From assembly GCA_947589075.1 (NCBI GenBank), contig CANQBS010000002.1, positions 37,656-101,655 of the forward strand: DNA of 64,000 nt, written 5' to 3'. The notes under the pieces are model-generated. The model was not told the DNA's origin, ran no database searches, and saw only the letters and a program-made list of their open reading frames with translations. Made by a program: the position numbers and the translations under genes. Each line of letters starts with the position of its first letter. Position 1 is the first letter of the stretch. Positions 37,130 through 46,517 of this stretch are shown piece by piece. This DNA comes from an uncultured Acetatifactor sp. Lineage in GTDB: Bacteria; Bacillota; Clostridia; Lachnospirales; Lachnospiraceae.

Positions 37130-37287
37130 GCTAATCCCTCTTATATATGATAAAAGTCAAACCATAGTTTACTGTCTTCTGTATCATAGCGCAAATATCC
37201 TCTGATAGCAAATAGTTATAATTCATGGTGCACCATCGTTGACAGCGATGGATAAGCGTGCTATATTGGGAAGGAAAGGAGAAAGGT

Positions 37288-38154
37288 ATGATCGAAACCA
37301 GACTGCTTTATTATTTTCTGGCCATAGCCAGAGAGCAAAGCGTGACAAAGGCGGCGGAATCCCTCCATATTTCCCAATCCACCCTTTCGAAGCAGATGCA
37401 GGATTTCGAAAGGCAGATCGGAAAGCAGCTTTTTATCCGGGGCAACAGACAGATCACCCTGACAGAGAACGGAGCTTATCTGCGCAGCCGTGCCCAGGAG
37501 ATCATAAACCTGATCGACAAGACGGAGTCCGGGTTCCACGCGGGGGACAGCCTGGTGGAGGGGGATCTTTATTTCGGCTGCGGTGAAACGCCGGCCATGG
37601 ATTTTATCACCAGGATCTTTCAAAATCTCCAGAGCAATTATCCGGGTCTTAAATTCCATGTCTACAGCGGCAATGCGGACGATGTGGTGGAAAGGCTGGA
37701 AAAGGGGCTTCTGGATATGGGGCTTTTGCTGGGGCCTGCCCAGTATGAGAAATATGACTATTTGCCTTTAAAGCATACGGACGCCTTCGGGCTGCTGATG
37801 CCGGGGGATTGTCCTCTGGCAGAAAAAGAGGTGGTGGACCAGGAGGATCTGAAGGATGTTCCGCTGATCCTTCCTGCCCAGTCAGGCACTGTGGTGCCGG
37901 ATATTCATTCCCTGAATGTGGTGGCGACGTATAACTTAATTTATAATGCCACGTTCATGGTGGAGCATGGCATGGGCTGTGCCCTGTGTCTGGAGAATCT
38001 GTTGGATCTTGTGCCGGGGCGCAGCCTGGTATTCCGCCCCATCGACCCGCCTTTAAAGGTGGAAGCCTATATTGTGACGAAAAAATATCAGACCTTCAGC
38101 GCGGCGGCAAAGCTGTTTCTGGAGAGACTTAAGGAAGAATTGGAGGAAATGTGA
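37288..38154 (+). CDS. LysR-family transcriptional regulator
   Basis: A 288-residue regulator. The winged helix-turn-helix lies at 1-60 (LLYYFLAIAREQSVTKAAES, then ISQSTLSKQMQDFERQIGKQLF), followed by an effector-binding domain. The start is ATG 37288 after AAAGGAGAAAGG. It is divergent from the small helical protein and DUF3737 genes and overlaps msrA by a few bases, so it could control either side. Confidence 0.92.
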   Translation: MIETRLLYYFLAIAREQSVTKAAESLHISQSTLSKQMQDFERQIGKQLFIRGNRQITLTENGAYLRSRAQEIINLIDKTESGFHAGDSLVEGDLYFGCGETPAMDFITRIFQNLQSNYPGLKFHVYSGNADDVVERLEKGLLDMGLLLGPAQYEKYDYLPLKHTDAFGLLMPGDCPLAEKEVVDQEDLKDVPLILPAQSGTVVPDIHSLNVVATYNLIYNATFMVEHGMGCALCLENLLDLVPGRSLVFRPIDPPLKVEAYIVTKKYQTFSAAAKLFLERLKEELEEM

Positions 38155-38156
38155 CC

Positions 38157-38684
38157 ATGGAAAATGCGAAAAAAAAGCAGGAGATATATCTGGCGGGAGG
38201 ATGCTTTTGGGGCACCCAGCGCTATTTTGACTGTCTGGAGGGAGTCGTGGAGACAGAAGTCGGCTATGCCAACGGACGTACCGAGAATCCTACCTATGAA
38301 CAGGTAAAGCATGAAAATACCGGGCATGCGGAGACGGTGAAGGTGGTGTTCGATCCTTCCAGGATCACCCTGGAGGAGCTTTTGGACCAGTATTATAAGG
38401 TGATCGATCCCCTTTCTGTCAACAGGCAGGGAGGAGATGTGGGGATTCAGTACCGCACCGGCGTTTATTATACAGGGGAGGCGCAGAAAAAAGTTGTGGA
38501 ACATTCCTTGGCAGAGCTTCAGAAGAATTATCGGGAGCCCCTTGCAGTAGAAGCCTGTCCCCTTCAGAATTTTTATTCCGCAGAAGAGTACCATCAGAAA
38601 TACCTGGAAAAGAACCCGGGAGGCTACTGCCATATCGGCGCGGCTCATTTTGAGGAGGCAAGGAGATTCAGGGGAGGGAAGTAG
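38157..38684 (+). CDS. msrA: Peptide methionine sulfoxide reductase A
   Basis: A 175-residue MsrA that reduces methionine-S-sulfoxide in proteins. The catalytic cysteine is in GGCFWGTQ near the N-terminus. The resolving parts and the YHQKYLEKNPGGYCHIG end are typical. The start is either the GTG at 38151, overlapping the lysR stop, or ATG 38157; GGAGG lies 4 or 10 bases upstream respectively. It is translationally coupled to lysR. Confidence 0.93.
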   Translation: MENAKKKQEIYLAGGCFWGTQRYFDCLEGVVETEVGYANGRTENPTYEQVKHENTGHAETVKVVFDPSRITLEELLDQYYKVIDPLSVNRQGGDVGIQYRTGVYYTGEAQKKVVEHSLAELQKNYREPLAVEACPLQNFYSAEEYHQKYLEKNPGGYCHIGAAHFEEARRFRGGK

Positions 38685-38719
38685 TGGATTCCAGAAGCTT
38701 TCCATATTTAGAAAATATA

Positions 38720-38759
38720 ATTCAGGAGCTTTGCCCGTTTAAAGGGAAAAGCTCCTGAA
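38720..38759. terminator. Hairpin between msrA and the Uma2 gene
   Basis: TTCAGGAGCTTT pairs with AAGCTCCTGAA, overlapping the last codons of the convergent Uma2 gene. On the minus strand TTATATTTTC follows. It probably terminates both genes. Confidence 0.6.
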
Positions 38760-39281
38760 ATCTATGGAAAAATCACTGTAGATACTGACCGGCACGGTAT
38801 CGGCAAAGGTATATTCTTCTGTGTCTTCGCCTTCAAAGTTCCAGACTGTGATCTTATTCTTGGCGGGATCTACGATCCAGTATTCCCTGACGCCGGCAGA
38901 ACGGTATTTGAACAGCTTAATAAAGTAATCCATTCGGATACTGCCAGGGGACACCACTTCGATGATCCAGTCCGGCGCGCCGTTACAGCCCTGGTCGTTC
39001 AGCTTGCGGGGATCGCAGATCACGGAGACATCAGGCTCCACATAATTCGTATCATCCTCATTCAGGAATACGGCAAAGGGAGCGGGGTATACCCGGCAGG
39101 AACCGCCGTTTTGGTCGATGTAATTAGCGATTAATTGATTGATCCGACCGACGATTCCCTGGTGTCTCCGGTTGGGAGGCGCCATGTAGAAAATTTGACC
39201 GTCGATCAGTTCTGCCCGTTCTCCCTCCGGAAGAGCGTAGATATCATCAAGGGTGTAAGTGATTTCTTTTGGCAATGGCAT
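38739..39281 (-). CDS. Uma2 family restriction-endonuclease-fold protein
   Basis: A 180-residue protein of the Uma2/DUF820 family (PD-(D/E)XK fold). The core residues appear in VEPDVSVICDPRK and DWIIEVVSPGS, with YWIVDPAKN after them. The N-terminus ITYTLDDIYALPEGERAELIDG is typical. Its biological role is unknown; many copies occur per genome in this group. A paralogue is at 62390. Confidence 0.88.
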   Translation of the reverse strand: MPLPKEITYTLDDIYALPEGERAELIDGQIFYMAPPNRRHQGIVGRINQLIANYIDQNGGSCRVYPAPFAVFLNEDDTNYVEPDVSVICDPRKLNDQGCNGAPDWIIEVVSPGSIRMDYFIKLFKYRSAGVREYWIVDPAKNKITVWNFEGEDTEEYTFADTVPVSIYSDFSIDFRSFSL

Positions 39282-39361
39282 AAGACATTTCCTCCTTTTT
39301 TTCAGTATAACAGGAAAACCGGATCAATGCAATCGTGAAATCGCCGTAACAGCCAGACTGC

Positions 39362-39931
39362 TCAGAATGCCATAACAGCCAGATTGATCAGAAGTCCTGC
39401 CGCACCGCACAGGCTCATGACAAGGATAGGATTCCATTTCCATCTGCGCAGCAGGAGAAAAGCGGATGCGAAGAGGAACAGGCCGATCCAGTTTATGTTT
39501 TCAAGAGCCATTTCTTCACCGCCGAAGGCGACTGTCTGGAGAATGGAAAGACCTGCGGAGGCAATCAAAGCCACTACGGCAGGCCGAAGGCTGGCCAGGA
39601 CGCTTTGGAGGGCGGAAAGCTTTTTATAGCGGTAGTAGATAAAAGCGAGCAGGGATACGATGAGGCAGGAGGGCAGGATACATCCGAAGGTGGCGATGAC
39701 GGCTCCCGGAAAGCCTGCGATGCGGATGCCCACGAAGGTGGCGGAGTTGACCGCGATGGGACCGGGGGTCATCTCGGCGATGGTGATCAGGTCGGTGAAC
39801 TCATTCATGGTAAGCCATCCGTGACGCTCCGCCACCTGGCTCTGGATCAGGGGCATGGCGGCGTATCCTCCGCCGATGCTGAACATCCCTACCTGCAGAA
39901 AGCTCCAGAACAGTTTCAGATAGATCATCAT
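39362..39931 (-). CDS. Chromate transporter, half-size subunit 2
   Basis: A membrane protein of about 189 residues of the CHR family (short form). FSIGGGYAAMPLIQSQ and ITIAEMTPGPIAVNSATFVG are the family motifs. Short CHR proteins work as heteromeric pairs, and the partner lies directly upstream with a four-base ATGA overlap. The substrate may be chromate or a physiological anion. The start is ATG 39931 or 39928. Confidence 0.88.
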   Translation of the reverse strand: MMIYLKLFWSFLQVGMFSIGGGYAAMPLIQSQVAERHGWLTMNEFTDLITIAEMTPGPIAVNSATFVGIRIAGFPGAVIATFGCILPSCLIVSLLAFIYYRYKKLSALQSVLASLRPAVVALIASAGLSILQTVAFGGEEMALENINWIGLFLFASAFLLLRRWKWNPILVMSLCGAAGLLINLAVMAF

Positions 39932-40503
39932 GATTTCTTTCCTCCCTTCCGGTTCCATACTTCCAGGATGATACCCATGACCGCTGCTGCCAGGATAATG
40001 TAAATGACGTTCACCTTCAGGAAAAAGGCGGCAAGAAAGGCAGCGGCCATGATGATCAGATAGACGGGCTTATGGAGCTTGATCACATTGTTTCCAAGGC
40101 TGCAGACCACATCCAGGATCACTGCGGCTACCCCGGCCTGCATCCCTTTTAGCACCAGCGCCACATAAAGATTGGCGGCAAAGGCAGTATAAAAAAAGGA
40201 GATCAAAGTCAGGATCGCCATGGGAGGGATAATGGTTCCCAGTACGGCTGTGAGCATTCCCGGAAAGCCTCCTACCCGCCATCCTACCAAAATAGCGGCG
40301 TTTACCGCAATGGCTCCGGGAGAAGACTGGGCCAGGGCCGTCAGGTCCAGCATTTCCTCTTCATCGATCCAGTGAAGCTCATCCACGAATTTTTTCTTCA
40401 TAAAGGTAATAATGACAAAGCCGCCTCCGAAGGTGAAGGCGCTGATATAGAGGGTGCTGAAAAAAAGCTTGGGCAGGTTCTTCCTGTTCGCTGTGATTTC
40501 CAT
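39928..40503 (-). CDS. Chromate transporter, half-size subunit 1
   Basis: A 191-residue CHR-family membrane protein. The motifs FTFGGGFVIITFMKKKFVDE and LTALAQSSPGAIAVNAAILVG mark the first half of the pair. It overlaps its partner and both run in the same direction. The divergent PHP phosphatase gene starts 165 bases away. Confidence 0.88.
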   Translation of the reverse strand: MEITANRKNLPKLFFSTLYISAFTFGGGFVIITFMKKKFVDELHWIDEEEMLDLTALAQSSPGAIAVNAAILVGWRVGGFPGMLTAVLGTIIPPMAILTLISFFYTAFAANLYVALVLKGMQAGVAAVILDVVCSLGNNVIKLHKPVYLIIMAAAFLAAFFLKVNVIYIILAAAVMGIILEVWNRKGGKKS

Positions 40504-40668
40504 GATGAAGCTCCTTATATTAATATCATAGGTAGGATGTAACTTTTATTGTACCATGAAACCCAAAATCTGAAAATAGGGAATATGAAATTCCCGGAAG
40601 CTGTGCTATACTATTATTACAGGGCTGTTTTGGCAGTAAAAATTACAGCGGGAGGACGGAAAGGACCC

Positions 40669-41493
40669 ATGAGCCTTGAAAGAACCAATTACCATACACA
40701 CTGCAGCTATTGCGGGCATGCTTCGGGCAGGGCGGAGAATTATGCGGAAGAAGCGGTTCGAAAGGGTCTGACCAGACTGGGATTTTCTGATCACCTTCCT
40801 TTTCCGGAGGATGAGTATGGTTCCGGCATGCCTTATAAGGAGCTGGAAGACTATTTACAGGAGATTTCTGTCCTTAAGGAAAATTTTTCAGGGAAGCTTA
40901 AGATCTTTTGCGGCTTTGAGGGAGAATTCCTGGGAAAGCAGTGGCGCTATTACGAAAAGCTTCTTTCCAGGGACGAATGCGACTATCTGATCCTGGGTCA
41001 GCACTTCTATGAGAGAAAAAACGGAGAAATGGGATATGCGTACCGTATGGAGGACACCGCCCAGTATGAGGAGTATGCTGAAAATATGGTGGAAGCCATG
41101 AAGACAGGGTACTTCAGCCTGGCTGCCCATCCGGACATGTTTTTTGTGAACGATCTCCCCTGGGATATCCACTGCGAACGGGCGTGTGATATTCTGGTGG
41201 AAGGCGCCGTCAGATATCATTTTCCGCTGGAGTTCAATGCCAATGGTCTCAGAAAAGGAAAAAGGATGTATGGAGAAGGAGAACGATATCAGTATCCCTA
41301 CGGGAAGTTTTGGGATAAGGTCAGGGACGGGCTAAAAAGCGGCGGATCGGGGAAGGAACAGAATCCTCCGGAAATCCGGGTTTACGTGGGTTCCGACTGT
41401 CACAGCCCCGAAGCCCTTTGGGATGAACCGGTAGAACTGGCGTACCGGATCCTGGCGGAGAAGGGCATCGCCCCCGAAATCCACCTGCTCTGA
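40669..41493 (+). CDS. PHP-domain histidinol-phosphatase-like protein
   Basis: A 274-residue metal-dependent phosphoesterase of the PHP family (HisK type). The first metal motif is TNYHTHCSYCGHA; GFSDHLPFP, CGFEGEF, LAAHPDMFF and GSDCHSPE supply further ligands. HisK members remove phosphate from L-histidinol phosphate. No other his genes are near, so the substrate is not certain. The start is ATG 40669; the ORF track adds 40 leader residues. Confidence 0.85.
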   Translation: MSLERTNYHTHCSYCGHASGRAENYAEEAVRKGLTRLGFSDHLPFPEDEYGSGMPYKELEDYLQEISVLKENFSGKLKIFCGFEGEFLGKQWRYYEKLLSRDECDYLILGQHFYERKNGEMGYAYRMEDTAQYEEYAENMVEAMKTGYFSLAAHPDMFFVNDLPWDIHCERACDILVEGAVRYHFPLEFNANGLRKGKRMYGEGERYQYPYGKFWDKVRDGLKSGGSGKEQNPPEIRVYVGSDCHSPEALWDEPVELAYRILAEKGIAPEIHLL

Positions 41494-41575
41494 GAAGATT
41501 GTTATCATCTACCGTTCCAAGCAGCTACAGTTCCGCAAAGTTCTGTTATTAATTTCTATGAAAGGAGTCAAAAAA

Positions 41576-42463
41576 ATGGGAAAAGCAAAGGTGTTTTTTA
41601 CAAAGGAGATCACGCCGGAAGCGGTGGTGAAGATGTATCAGGCTCTGGGCGTCGAACTGCCGGGAAAGGTGGCGGTAAAGGTGCATTCCGGTGAAGCCGG
41701 GAACCAGAACTATCTCCGCCCTGCTTTTATGAAGCCGATGGTAGAGTATGTAAAGGGGACGGTTGTGGAGTGCAATACCGCTTATGAGGGAGAGCGCAAC
41801 TCCACGGAAAAGCACAAAAAGCTGATTCAGGCCCACGGATGGAGCCGGTATTTTCAGGTGGACCTCATGGACGCGGAAGGACCGGACCTGAAGCTGGAGA
41901 TTCCCAACGGAAAGGTTTTGAAGGAAAATTATGTGGGGAAAAACATGGCGAATTATGATTCCATGCTGGTTCTGTCCCATTTTAAGGGGCATCCGGCGGG
42001 AGGTTACGGCGGGGCTTTAAAGCAGCTGTCCATCGGCTGCGCTTCCACGGTGGGGAAATGTCTGATCCACTCCGGCGGCACTGTAACGGACCAGAATATC
42101 GTATGGGATCATATGGCTGGACAGGATGTTTTCTGTGAATCCATGGCGGATGCGGCCCAGAGCGTGGTGGAATATTTTAAGGGCAGGATCGCTTTTGTCA
42201 GCATGATGTGTAATCTTTCCGTGGACTGCGACTGCTGTGCGGTGGCGGAGGATCCCTGTATGAAGGATATCGGAATCCTTTCCTCCCTGGATCCCGTGGC
42301 TTTGGATGAGGCCTGTATGGATCTGATCCGCAGCTCCAAGGATCCCGGCAGAGATCACTTCATGAATCGGGTGAATTCCCTGCATGGTACCCATACCATC
42401 GATGCGGCGCAGGATCTCGGTTATGGAACGAAGGAATATGAACTGATTTCTTTGGATAAGTGA
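41576..42463 (+). CDS. DUF362 domain protein
   Basis: A 295-residue protein of the DUF362 family, with VAVKVHSGEAGNQNYLRP near the start and a Cys-rich segment (SVDCDCCAVAEDPCMKDIG) in the C-terminal third. That segment may hold a metal or Fe-S site. Family members often accompany ferredoxin-like modules; here no ferredoxin domain is attached. The start is ATG 41576 after AAAGGAGTC. An oxidoreductase gene follows 24 bases later. Confidence 0.85.
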   Translation: MGKAKVFFTKEITPEAVVKMYQALGVELPGKVAVKVHSGEAGNQNYLRPAFMKPMVEYVKGTVVECNTAYEGERNSTEKHKKLIQAHGWSRYFQVDLMDAEGPDLKLEIPNGKVLKENYVGKNMANYDSMLVLSHFKGHPAGGYGGALKQLSIGCASTVGKCLIHSGGTVTDQNIVWDHMAGQDVFCESMADAAQSVVEYFKGRIAFVSMMCNLSVDCDCCAVAEDPCMKDIGILSSLDPVALDEACMDLIRSSKDPGRDHFMNRVNSLHGTHTIDAAQDLGYGTKEYELISLDK

Positions 42464-42487
42464 TGTCGGCAGGAGGTGAGCTGTCTT

Positions 42488-43477
42488 ATGAAGATCGGTA
42501 TTTTGGGCGCCGGCGGCATTGCCGGAGTATTGGCGTCCACTATGGCAGGGCTGGAGGAAGCGGAGACCTACGCCATTGCCTCCAGAACCCTTGAAAAGGC
42601 GGAAAGGTTTGCGGAAAAATACGGTTTCTCCAAGGCTTACGGCAGCTATGAGGAGCTGGCGGAGGATCCCTGTGTAGAGCTTGTTTATATCGCTACGCCC
42701 CATTCCAGGCATTATGAGGATATGAAGCTGTGCGTTACCCATGGGAAACCCGTGCTGTGCGAGAAGGCCTTTACCATGAACAGTCTGGAGGCAAGAAAGA
42801 TCATAGAGCTTGCCGCAGAAAAGAAGGTCTTTGTGGCGGAAGCCATCTGGCCCAGGTATATGCCCTCCAGAAAGCTGATCCAGGATGTCTTAAGCAGCGG
42901 CGTCATCGGAAAGGTGGGAGCGGTAACGGGGAACCTGTCTTATCCCATCAGCGAAGTGGAGAGGATCAAAAATCCTGCCCTAGCCGGCGGCGCCCTCCTG
43001 GACATCGGTGTCTACGGCTTGAATTTTGTGCTGATGCATTTTGGAAATCAGATCAAACGGCTCGAGTCCTCCGTGCAGATGATGGAGACCGGAGTGGACG
43101 GGATGGAGAGCATTACCATTTTCTTTGAGGACGGCAGGATGGCGGTTTTAAACCACAGCGCTTATGTGCGTTCTGACAGAAAGGGGATCTTTCACGGAGA
43201 CAGGGGCTATGTGGTGGTGGAAAACATCAACAATCCCCAGTCCATCTCCGTATATGATACGGATGACAGACTGGTGAAGACGGTAGAAATCCCAGAGCAG
43301 ATAAGCGGCTATGAGTATGAACTTAAGGAATGTATCCGGGCGATTCAGGAGAGAAAGCTGGAAGCTCCCTCCATGCCCCTTAAGGATACGTTGTTTGTCA
43401 TGGAGGTCATGGACCGCCTGAGAAAGCAGTGGGGCATGGTTTATCCCAAAGAGCGGCAGGGAAGCCTGGCCGGATGA
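42488..43477 (+). CDS. Gfo/Idh/MocA family NAD(P)-dependent oxidoreductase
   Basis: A 329-residue two-domain dehydrogenase. The Rossmann fold opens with IGILGAGGIAGV. VYIATPHSRHYE and GKPVLCEKAFTMN (the EKP-like motif, here EKA) follow, and a C-terminal substrate domain starts near residue 120. It probably acts on a sugar or polyol. The start is ATG 42488 after CAGGAGG; a GTG at 42476 is possible. Confidence 0.88.
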   Translation: MKIGILGAGGIAGVLASTMAGLEEAETYAIASRTLEKAERFAEKYGFSKAYGSYEELAEDPCVELVYIATPHSRHYEDMKLCVTHGKPVLCEKAFTMNSLEARKIIELAAEKKVFVAEAIWPRYMPSRKLIQDVLSSGVIGKVGAVTGNLSYPISEVERIKNPALAGGALLDIGVYGLNFVLMHFGNQIKRLESSVQMMETGVDGMESITIFFEDGRMAVLNHSAYVRSDRKGIFHGDRGYVVVENINNPQSISVYDTDDRLVKTVEIPEQISGYEYELKECIRAIQERKLEAPSMPLKDTLFVMEVMDRLRKQWGMVYPKERQGSLAG

Positions 43478-43501
43478 GGATCAGGGAAACGCGATGTATC
43501 C

Positions 43502-44371
43502 TTAAAACAGTGCATTGATCACGTCGATGATCTTCCTGGTTGTTTTCGGACGGTTCATGGTGTAGAGGTGGATGCCGTCCACATCGTTGGAAAGCAGGTC
43601 GATGATCTGCTCCACAGCGTAGGCGATGCCGGCCTGCCTGAGGGCTTCCGGATTATCCTGGTATTTTGAAAGGATGCGCACAAATTTGGAGGGCATGGTG
43701 GCTCCCCCGGAGTTAATGACCATGCGCTGGATCTGGTTTAAGCTGGTAAGGGGCATGATCCCTGCGGTGATGGGAACATGGATGCCGCTTTTTGCCGCTT
43801 TGTCGCGAAAATGATAAAAGGCTTCATTGTCGAAAAACATTTGCGTCACCAGGAAATCTGCGCCGGCGTCCACCTTTTTCTTCAGATTCTCAATATCTGC
43901 CTCCAGGCTGGGAGAGTTGGGATGGCATTCCGGATAACATGCTCCCCCTACGCAGAAGCCGCCGAAGTCCCTGATGGCTCTGGTAAGTTCGCTGGCGTAC
44001 TGGTATCCGGGGAAAAGATCCTCTCCCGCAAAGTCTTTCGGCCTGTCCCCCCGGAGGGCGAGAATGTTCTCGATTCCAAGGGCTTTGTATTCTTCCAGCC
44101 TCTGCCTGATATCTTCCCTGGTATTGGTCACGCAGGTCAGGTGGGCCAGGGAAGGGGTGGAGAGATGGTCCTTTAAGTAAGAGGCTATGGCGGTGGTGTT
44201 TTTGGAATTGCTGCCGCCTGCCCCGTAGGTGACGCTCATATAATCGATGGGAAGAAGAGACAGCTCTTCCACGGCTGACAAAACCTTTTCAAGCTCCTGG
44301 TCCTGTTTCGGAGGGAAAACCTCGAAGGACAGCACCGGCTTTTTGGAGGCAAAGATATCCTTTATATACAT
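43502..44371 (-). CDS. metF: 5,10-methylenetetrahydrofolate reductase
   Basis: A 289-residue FAD-dependent TIM-barrel enzyme that makes 5-methyl-THF for methionine synthesis and one-carbon metabolism. SFEVFPPKQ at the start, SVTYGAGGSN, LALRGDRP and ADFLVTQMFFDN are family signatures. Length is normal for the bacterial form without the regulatory domain. It is convergent with the oxidoreductase gene. Confidence 0.95.
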   Translation of the reverse strand: MYIKDIFASKKPVLSFEVFPPKQDQELEKVLSAVEELSLLPIDYMSVTYGAGGSNSKNTTAIASYLKDHLSTPSLAHLTCVTNTREDIRQRLEEYKALGIENILALRGDRPKDFAGEDLFPGYQYASELTRAIRDFGGFCVGGACYPECHPNSPSLEADIENLKKKVDAGADFLVTQMFFDNEAFYHFRDKAAKSGIHVPITAGIMPLTSLNQIQRMVINSGGATMPSKFVRILSKYQDNPEALRQAGIAYAVEQIIDLLSNDVDGIHLYTMNRPKTTRKIIDVINALF

Positions 44372-44579
44372 CGCGTGAATCTCCTTATCTGATGGATAAA
44401 ATGGACGGAACAGGCCGATCCGTCGGTAAACAATGGAATTATAACATTTTTGAAGCCAATCTACAAGGAGTTTTGTTTTCCTTCTTCCTTTTTAGGATCA
44501 TATATGGTAAAATGATTCTGCTGACGCAGAATCTGCGCCGATTTCATCGGCTGGCGCTGCCCTGCAGCGCATTTTACCA

Positions 44580-44630
44580 GGCAATCCACCGCACGAAAAG
44601 TAAATGCCGCTTCGCGGCGCTTCCTTTTCT
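44580..44630. repeat. Small GC-rich repeat, copy A
   Basis: GCAATCCACCGCACG, then GTAAATGCCGCTTCGCGG and a GCTTCC end. The same two blocks occur at 63043 with a different middle. The core forms a short hairpin (GCCGC-TTC-GCGGC). Confidence 0.7.
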
Positions 44631-44693
44631 GTGCTTGTGGTAAAATACTCCCAGTATCTTCTGGGTAATGTGGAGGCTTCCGCTGTTTGGGAC

Positions 44694-44771
44694 GGTGGAA
44701 GTCAATATAGACAAAAACGGGCTCCGATGCGGTGGCAAGTCGCCCTTATTTTGTCTATATTGCCTTCCACC
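44694..44771. repeat. 78-bp inverted-repeat (MITE-like) element
   Basis: Left arm GGTGGAAGTCAATATAGACAAAA and right arm its reverse complement with one mismatch, 23 bp each, around a 32-base GC-rich centre. It has no coding capacity. No second copy is in the window. Confidence 0.8.
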
Positions 44772-44833
44772 TGCGTTCAAGAAAGTCGTTTTGTAATTGT
44801 CTCCAGTATTTTTAATATATAAGGAGCTGTGTC

Positions 44834-45349
44834 ATGACAAAGAAAGAGTTATGCTTTACAGGATTAGGATTTGGGCTGTGGTTTGTCAATATTAATGTGA
44901 TGGGGATGGATATTTTGCCGGATTTTCTGGGCATTATTTTCCTGGGATATGTGCTTTACGGCAGGTCCAAGAAGGAAAAGATCCATTGGCCCCTGATCCC
45001 TTTGCTGTTTATCTTATGTCTGGATCACCTGGCACACTGGCTGATCTCCTTTGAGATGCCTTTTGAATACCTGATCACACGGGTCATGATGGCTTATGTG
45101 ATCTTTATGTTCCTGGACATGATCATAAAAAGCTGCAGGGAAAGGAATCCGAAGATTGCCAAAGGAATTCATATCTGCAGGATCGCTTATGTGGCTTTGA
45201 TGGTTTTTGATTTTATTTCCCTGGAATCGGAAATCATAGTGCTGATGATGATCGAGGTATTTGCCGCCTGGATCATTACACTGGCATTCCTTATTCTTTT
45301 GTTCAGGATCACGCCGGCGGATAGGAGCGATTTCAGTACCACCGAGTAG
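44834..45349 (+). CDS. Polytopic membrane protein of unknown function
   Basis: A 171-residue protein with five or so hydrophobic segments (for example FGLWFVNINVMGMDILPDFLGIIF near the start). The opening resembles the small membrane proteins often annotated only as hypothetical in clostridia. The start follows AAGGAGCTGTGTC. No partner gene gives a clue to its role. Confidence 0.7.
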   Translation: MTKKELCFTGLGFGLWFVNINVMGMDILPDFLGIIFLGYVLYGRSKKEKIHWPLIPLLFILCLDHLAHWLISFEMPFEYLITRVMMAYVIFMFLDMIIKSCRERNPKIAKGIHICRIAYVALMVFDFISLESEIIVLMMIEVFAAWIITLAFLILLFRITPADRSDFSTTE

Positions 45350-45442
45350 CGGTCCGTAATGATCTGGAGGAATATTGAAATCGTATTGGACAGCGGAAGA
45401 TCAGAGAAACAGGAGCGGACAGCTGTGGAAGAAGAGCAGAGA

Positions 45443-46165
45443 ATGAAAAAATCGAGTCTGGACAGGAAGGCGTTTGGAGAGGGCATGCGGGATGGAGTTC
45501 CCATCGGACTGGGTTACTTTGCCGTTGCCTTTTCCCTGGGGATCGCCGCCAGAAATGCGGGGCTGACGCCTTTTCAGTCCTTTTTGGCCAGCCTTTTGTG
45601 CAATGCGTCCGCCGGAGAATATGCGGGCTTTACTTCCATTGCGGCCCACGCCGCTTATCTGGAGATCGCCATCGTGACCCTGATCGCCAATGCCAGGTAC
45701 CTTCTGATGAGCTGTGCCATGAGCCAGAGGATGCGTCCTGGAATTTCCCTGGGGCACAGATTGTTTATGGCCTTTGATATCACGGATGAGCTGTTCGGCA
45801 TCGCCATCGCCAGACCCGGTTATCTGAATCCTTATTATACCTATGGAGCCGTGCTGGTGGCTGCGCCCTGCTGGGCTTTTGGAACGGCCCTGGGAACCCT
45901 GGCGGGCAATCTGCTGCCTTTGCGTCTGGTGAGCGCTTTTGGGGTAGCCCTCTATGGGATGTTCCTGGCGATCATCATTCCTCCCGGGCGGAAGAATCCT
46001 GTGATAGCCTGCCTTGTGGGGATCTGTTTCCTGGCAAGCTATATTTTTTCAGTTTGGCCGGTTACATCAGGCTGGTCGGAGGGAACCAGAACCATTGTCC
46101 TGACCCTGGTCATCGCTTCAGGGGCGGCGCTTTTATTTCCAAGAGATACCGAGGAGGAAGCGTGA
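45443..46165 (+). CDS. azlC: AzlC family branched-chain amino acid exporter subunit
   Basis: A protein of about 240 residues with GVPIGLGYFAVAFSLGIAAR near the start, the AzlC family opening. AzlC and AzlD form an exporter for branched-chain amino acids and analogues. The start is placed at ATG 45443 (MKKSSLDRKAFGEGM) because homology begins there; ATG 45359 is in frame upstream. It overlaps azlD by three bases. Confidence 0.88.
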   Translation: MKKSSLDRKAFGEGMRDGVPIGLGYFAVAFSLGIAARNAGLTPFQSFLASLLCNASAGEYAGFTSIAAHAAYLEIAIVTLIANARYLLMSCAMSQRMRPGISLGHRLFMAFDITDELFGIAIARPGYLNPYYTYGAVLVAAPCWAFGTALGTLAGNLLPLRLVSAFGVALYGMFLAIIIPPGRKNPVIACLVGICFLASYIFSVWPVTSGWSEGTRTIVLTLVIASGAALLFPRDTEEEA

Positions 46166-46470
46166 TGCGGAACGCTTATGTATATATTCTGATCATGGCT
46201 GGAGTTTCCTACGCGATCCGTGTGCTTCCCCTGACTTTGATCAGAAAACAGATTAAAAACCGATTTATCCGTTCTTTTTTGTATTATGTTCCCTATGTGA
46301 CGCTGGCAGTCATGACCTTTCCCGCGATCCTTCATGCAACCCAAAGCCCCCTTTCCGGTTTTCTTGCCCTGGCGGCAGGGATCGGGGCGGCATGGCTGGG
46401 GGCGGATCTGTTTAAGGTGGCGGTTTTATGCTGCAGCGTGGTGCTTATTGCGGAGCTGTTTCCCCTTTGA
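46165..46470 (+). CDS. azlD: AzlD family branched-chain amino acid exporter subunit
   Basis: A 101-residue membrane protein with SYAIRVLPLTLIRKQIKNRF and YYVPYVTLAVMTFPAIL, typical of AzlD. The start is ATG 46165 inside the azlC stop, after GAGGAGGAAGCG. The 37 residues added by the ORF track belong to azlC's frame-shifted sequence. Confidence 0.9.
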   Translation: MRNAYVYILIMAGVSYAIRVLPLTLIRKQIKNRFIRSFLYYVPYVTLAVMTFPAILHATQSPLSGFLALAAGIGAAWLGADLFKVAVLCCSVVLIAELFPL

Positions 46471-46517
46471 GGCAGGGAAATCCGTTGGGTTCGGGGAGGA
46501 TTGTGATAGAAGGAATC

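Larger units (their letters stand above)
44372..44833. other. Repeat-bearing intergenic region between metF and a membrane-protein gene
   Basis: 462 bases without a gene. It holds copy A of a small GC-rich repeat (44580) and an 78-bp inverted-repeat element (44694), plus short GC-rich dyads near 44525-44575. No convincing ORF or RNA gene is seen. Confidence 0.7.
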
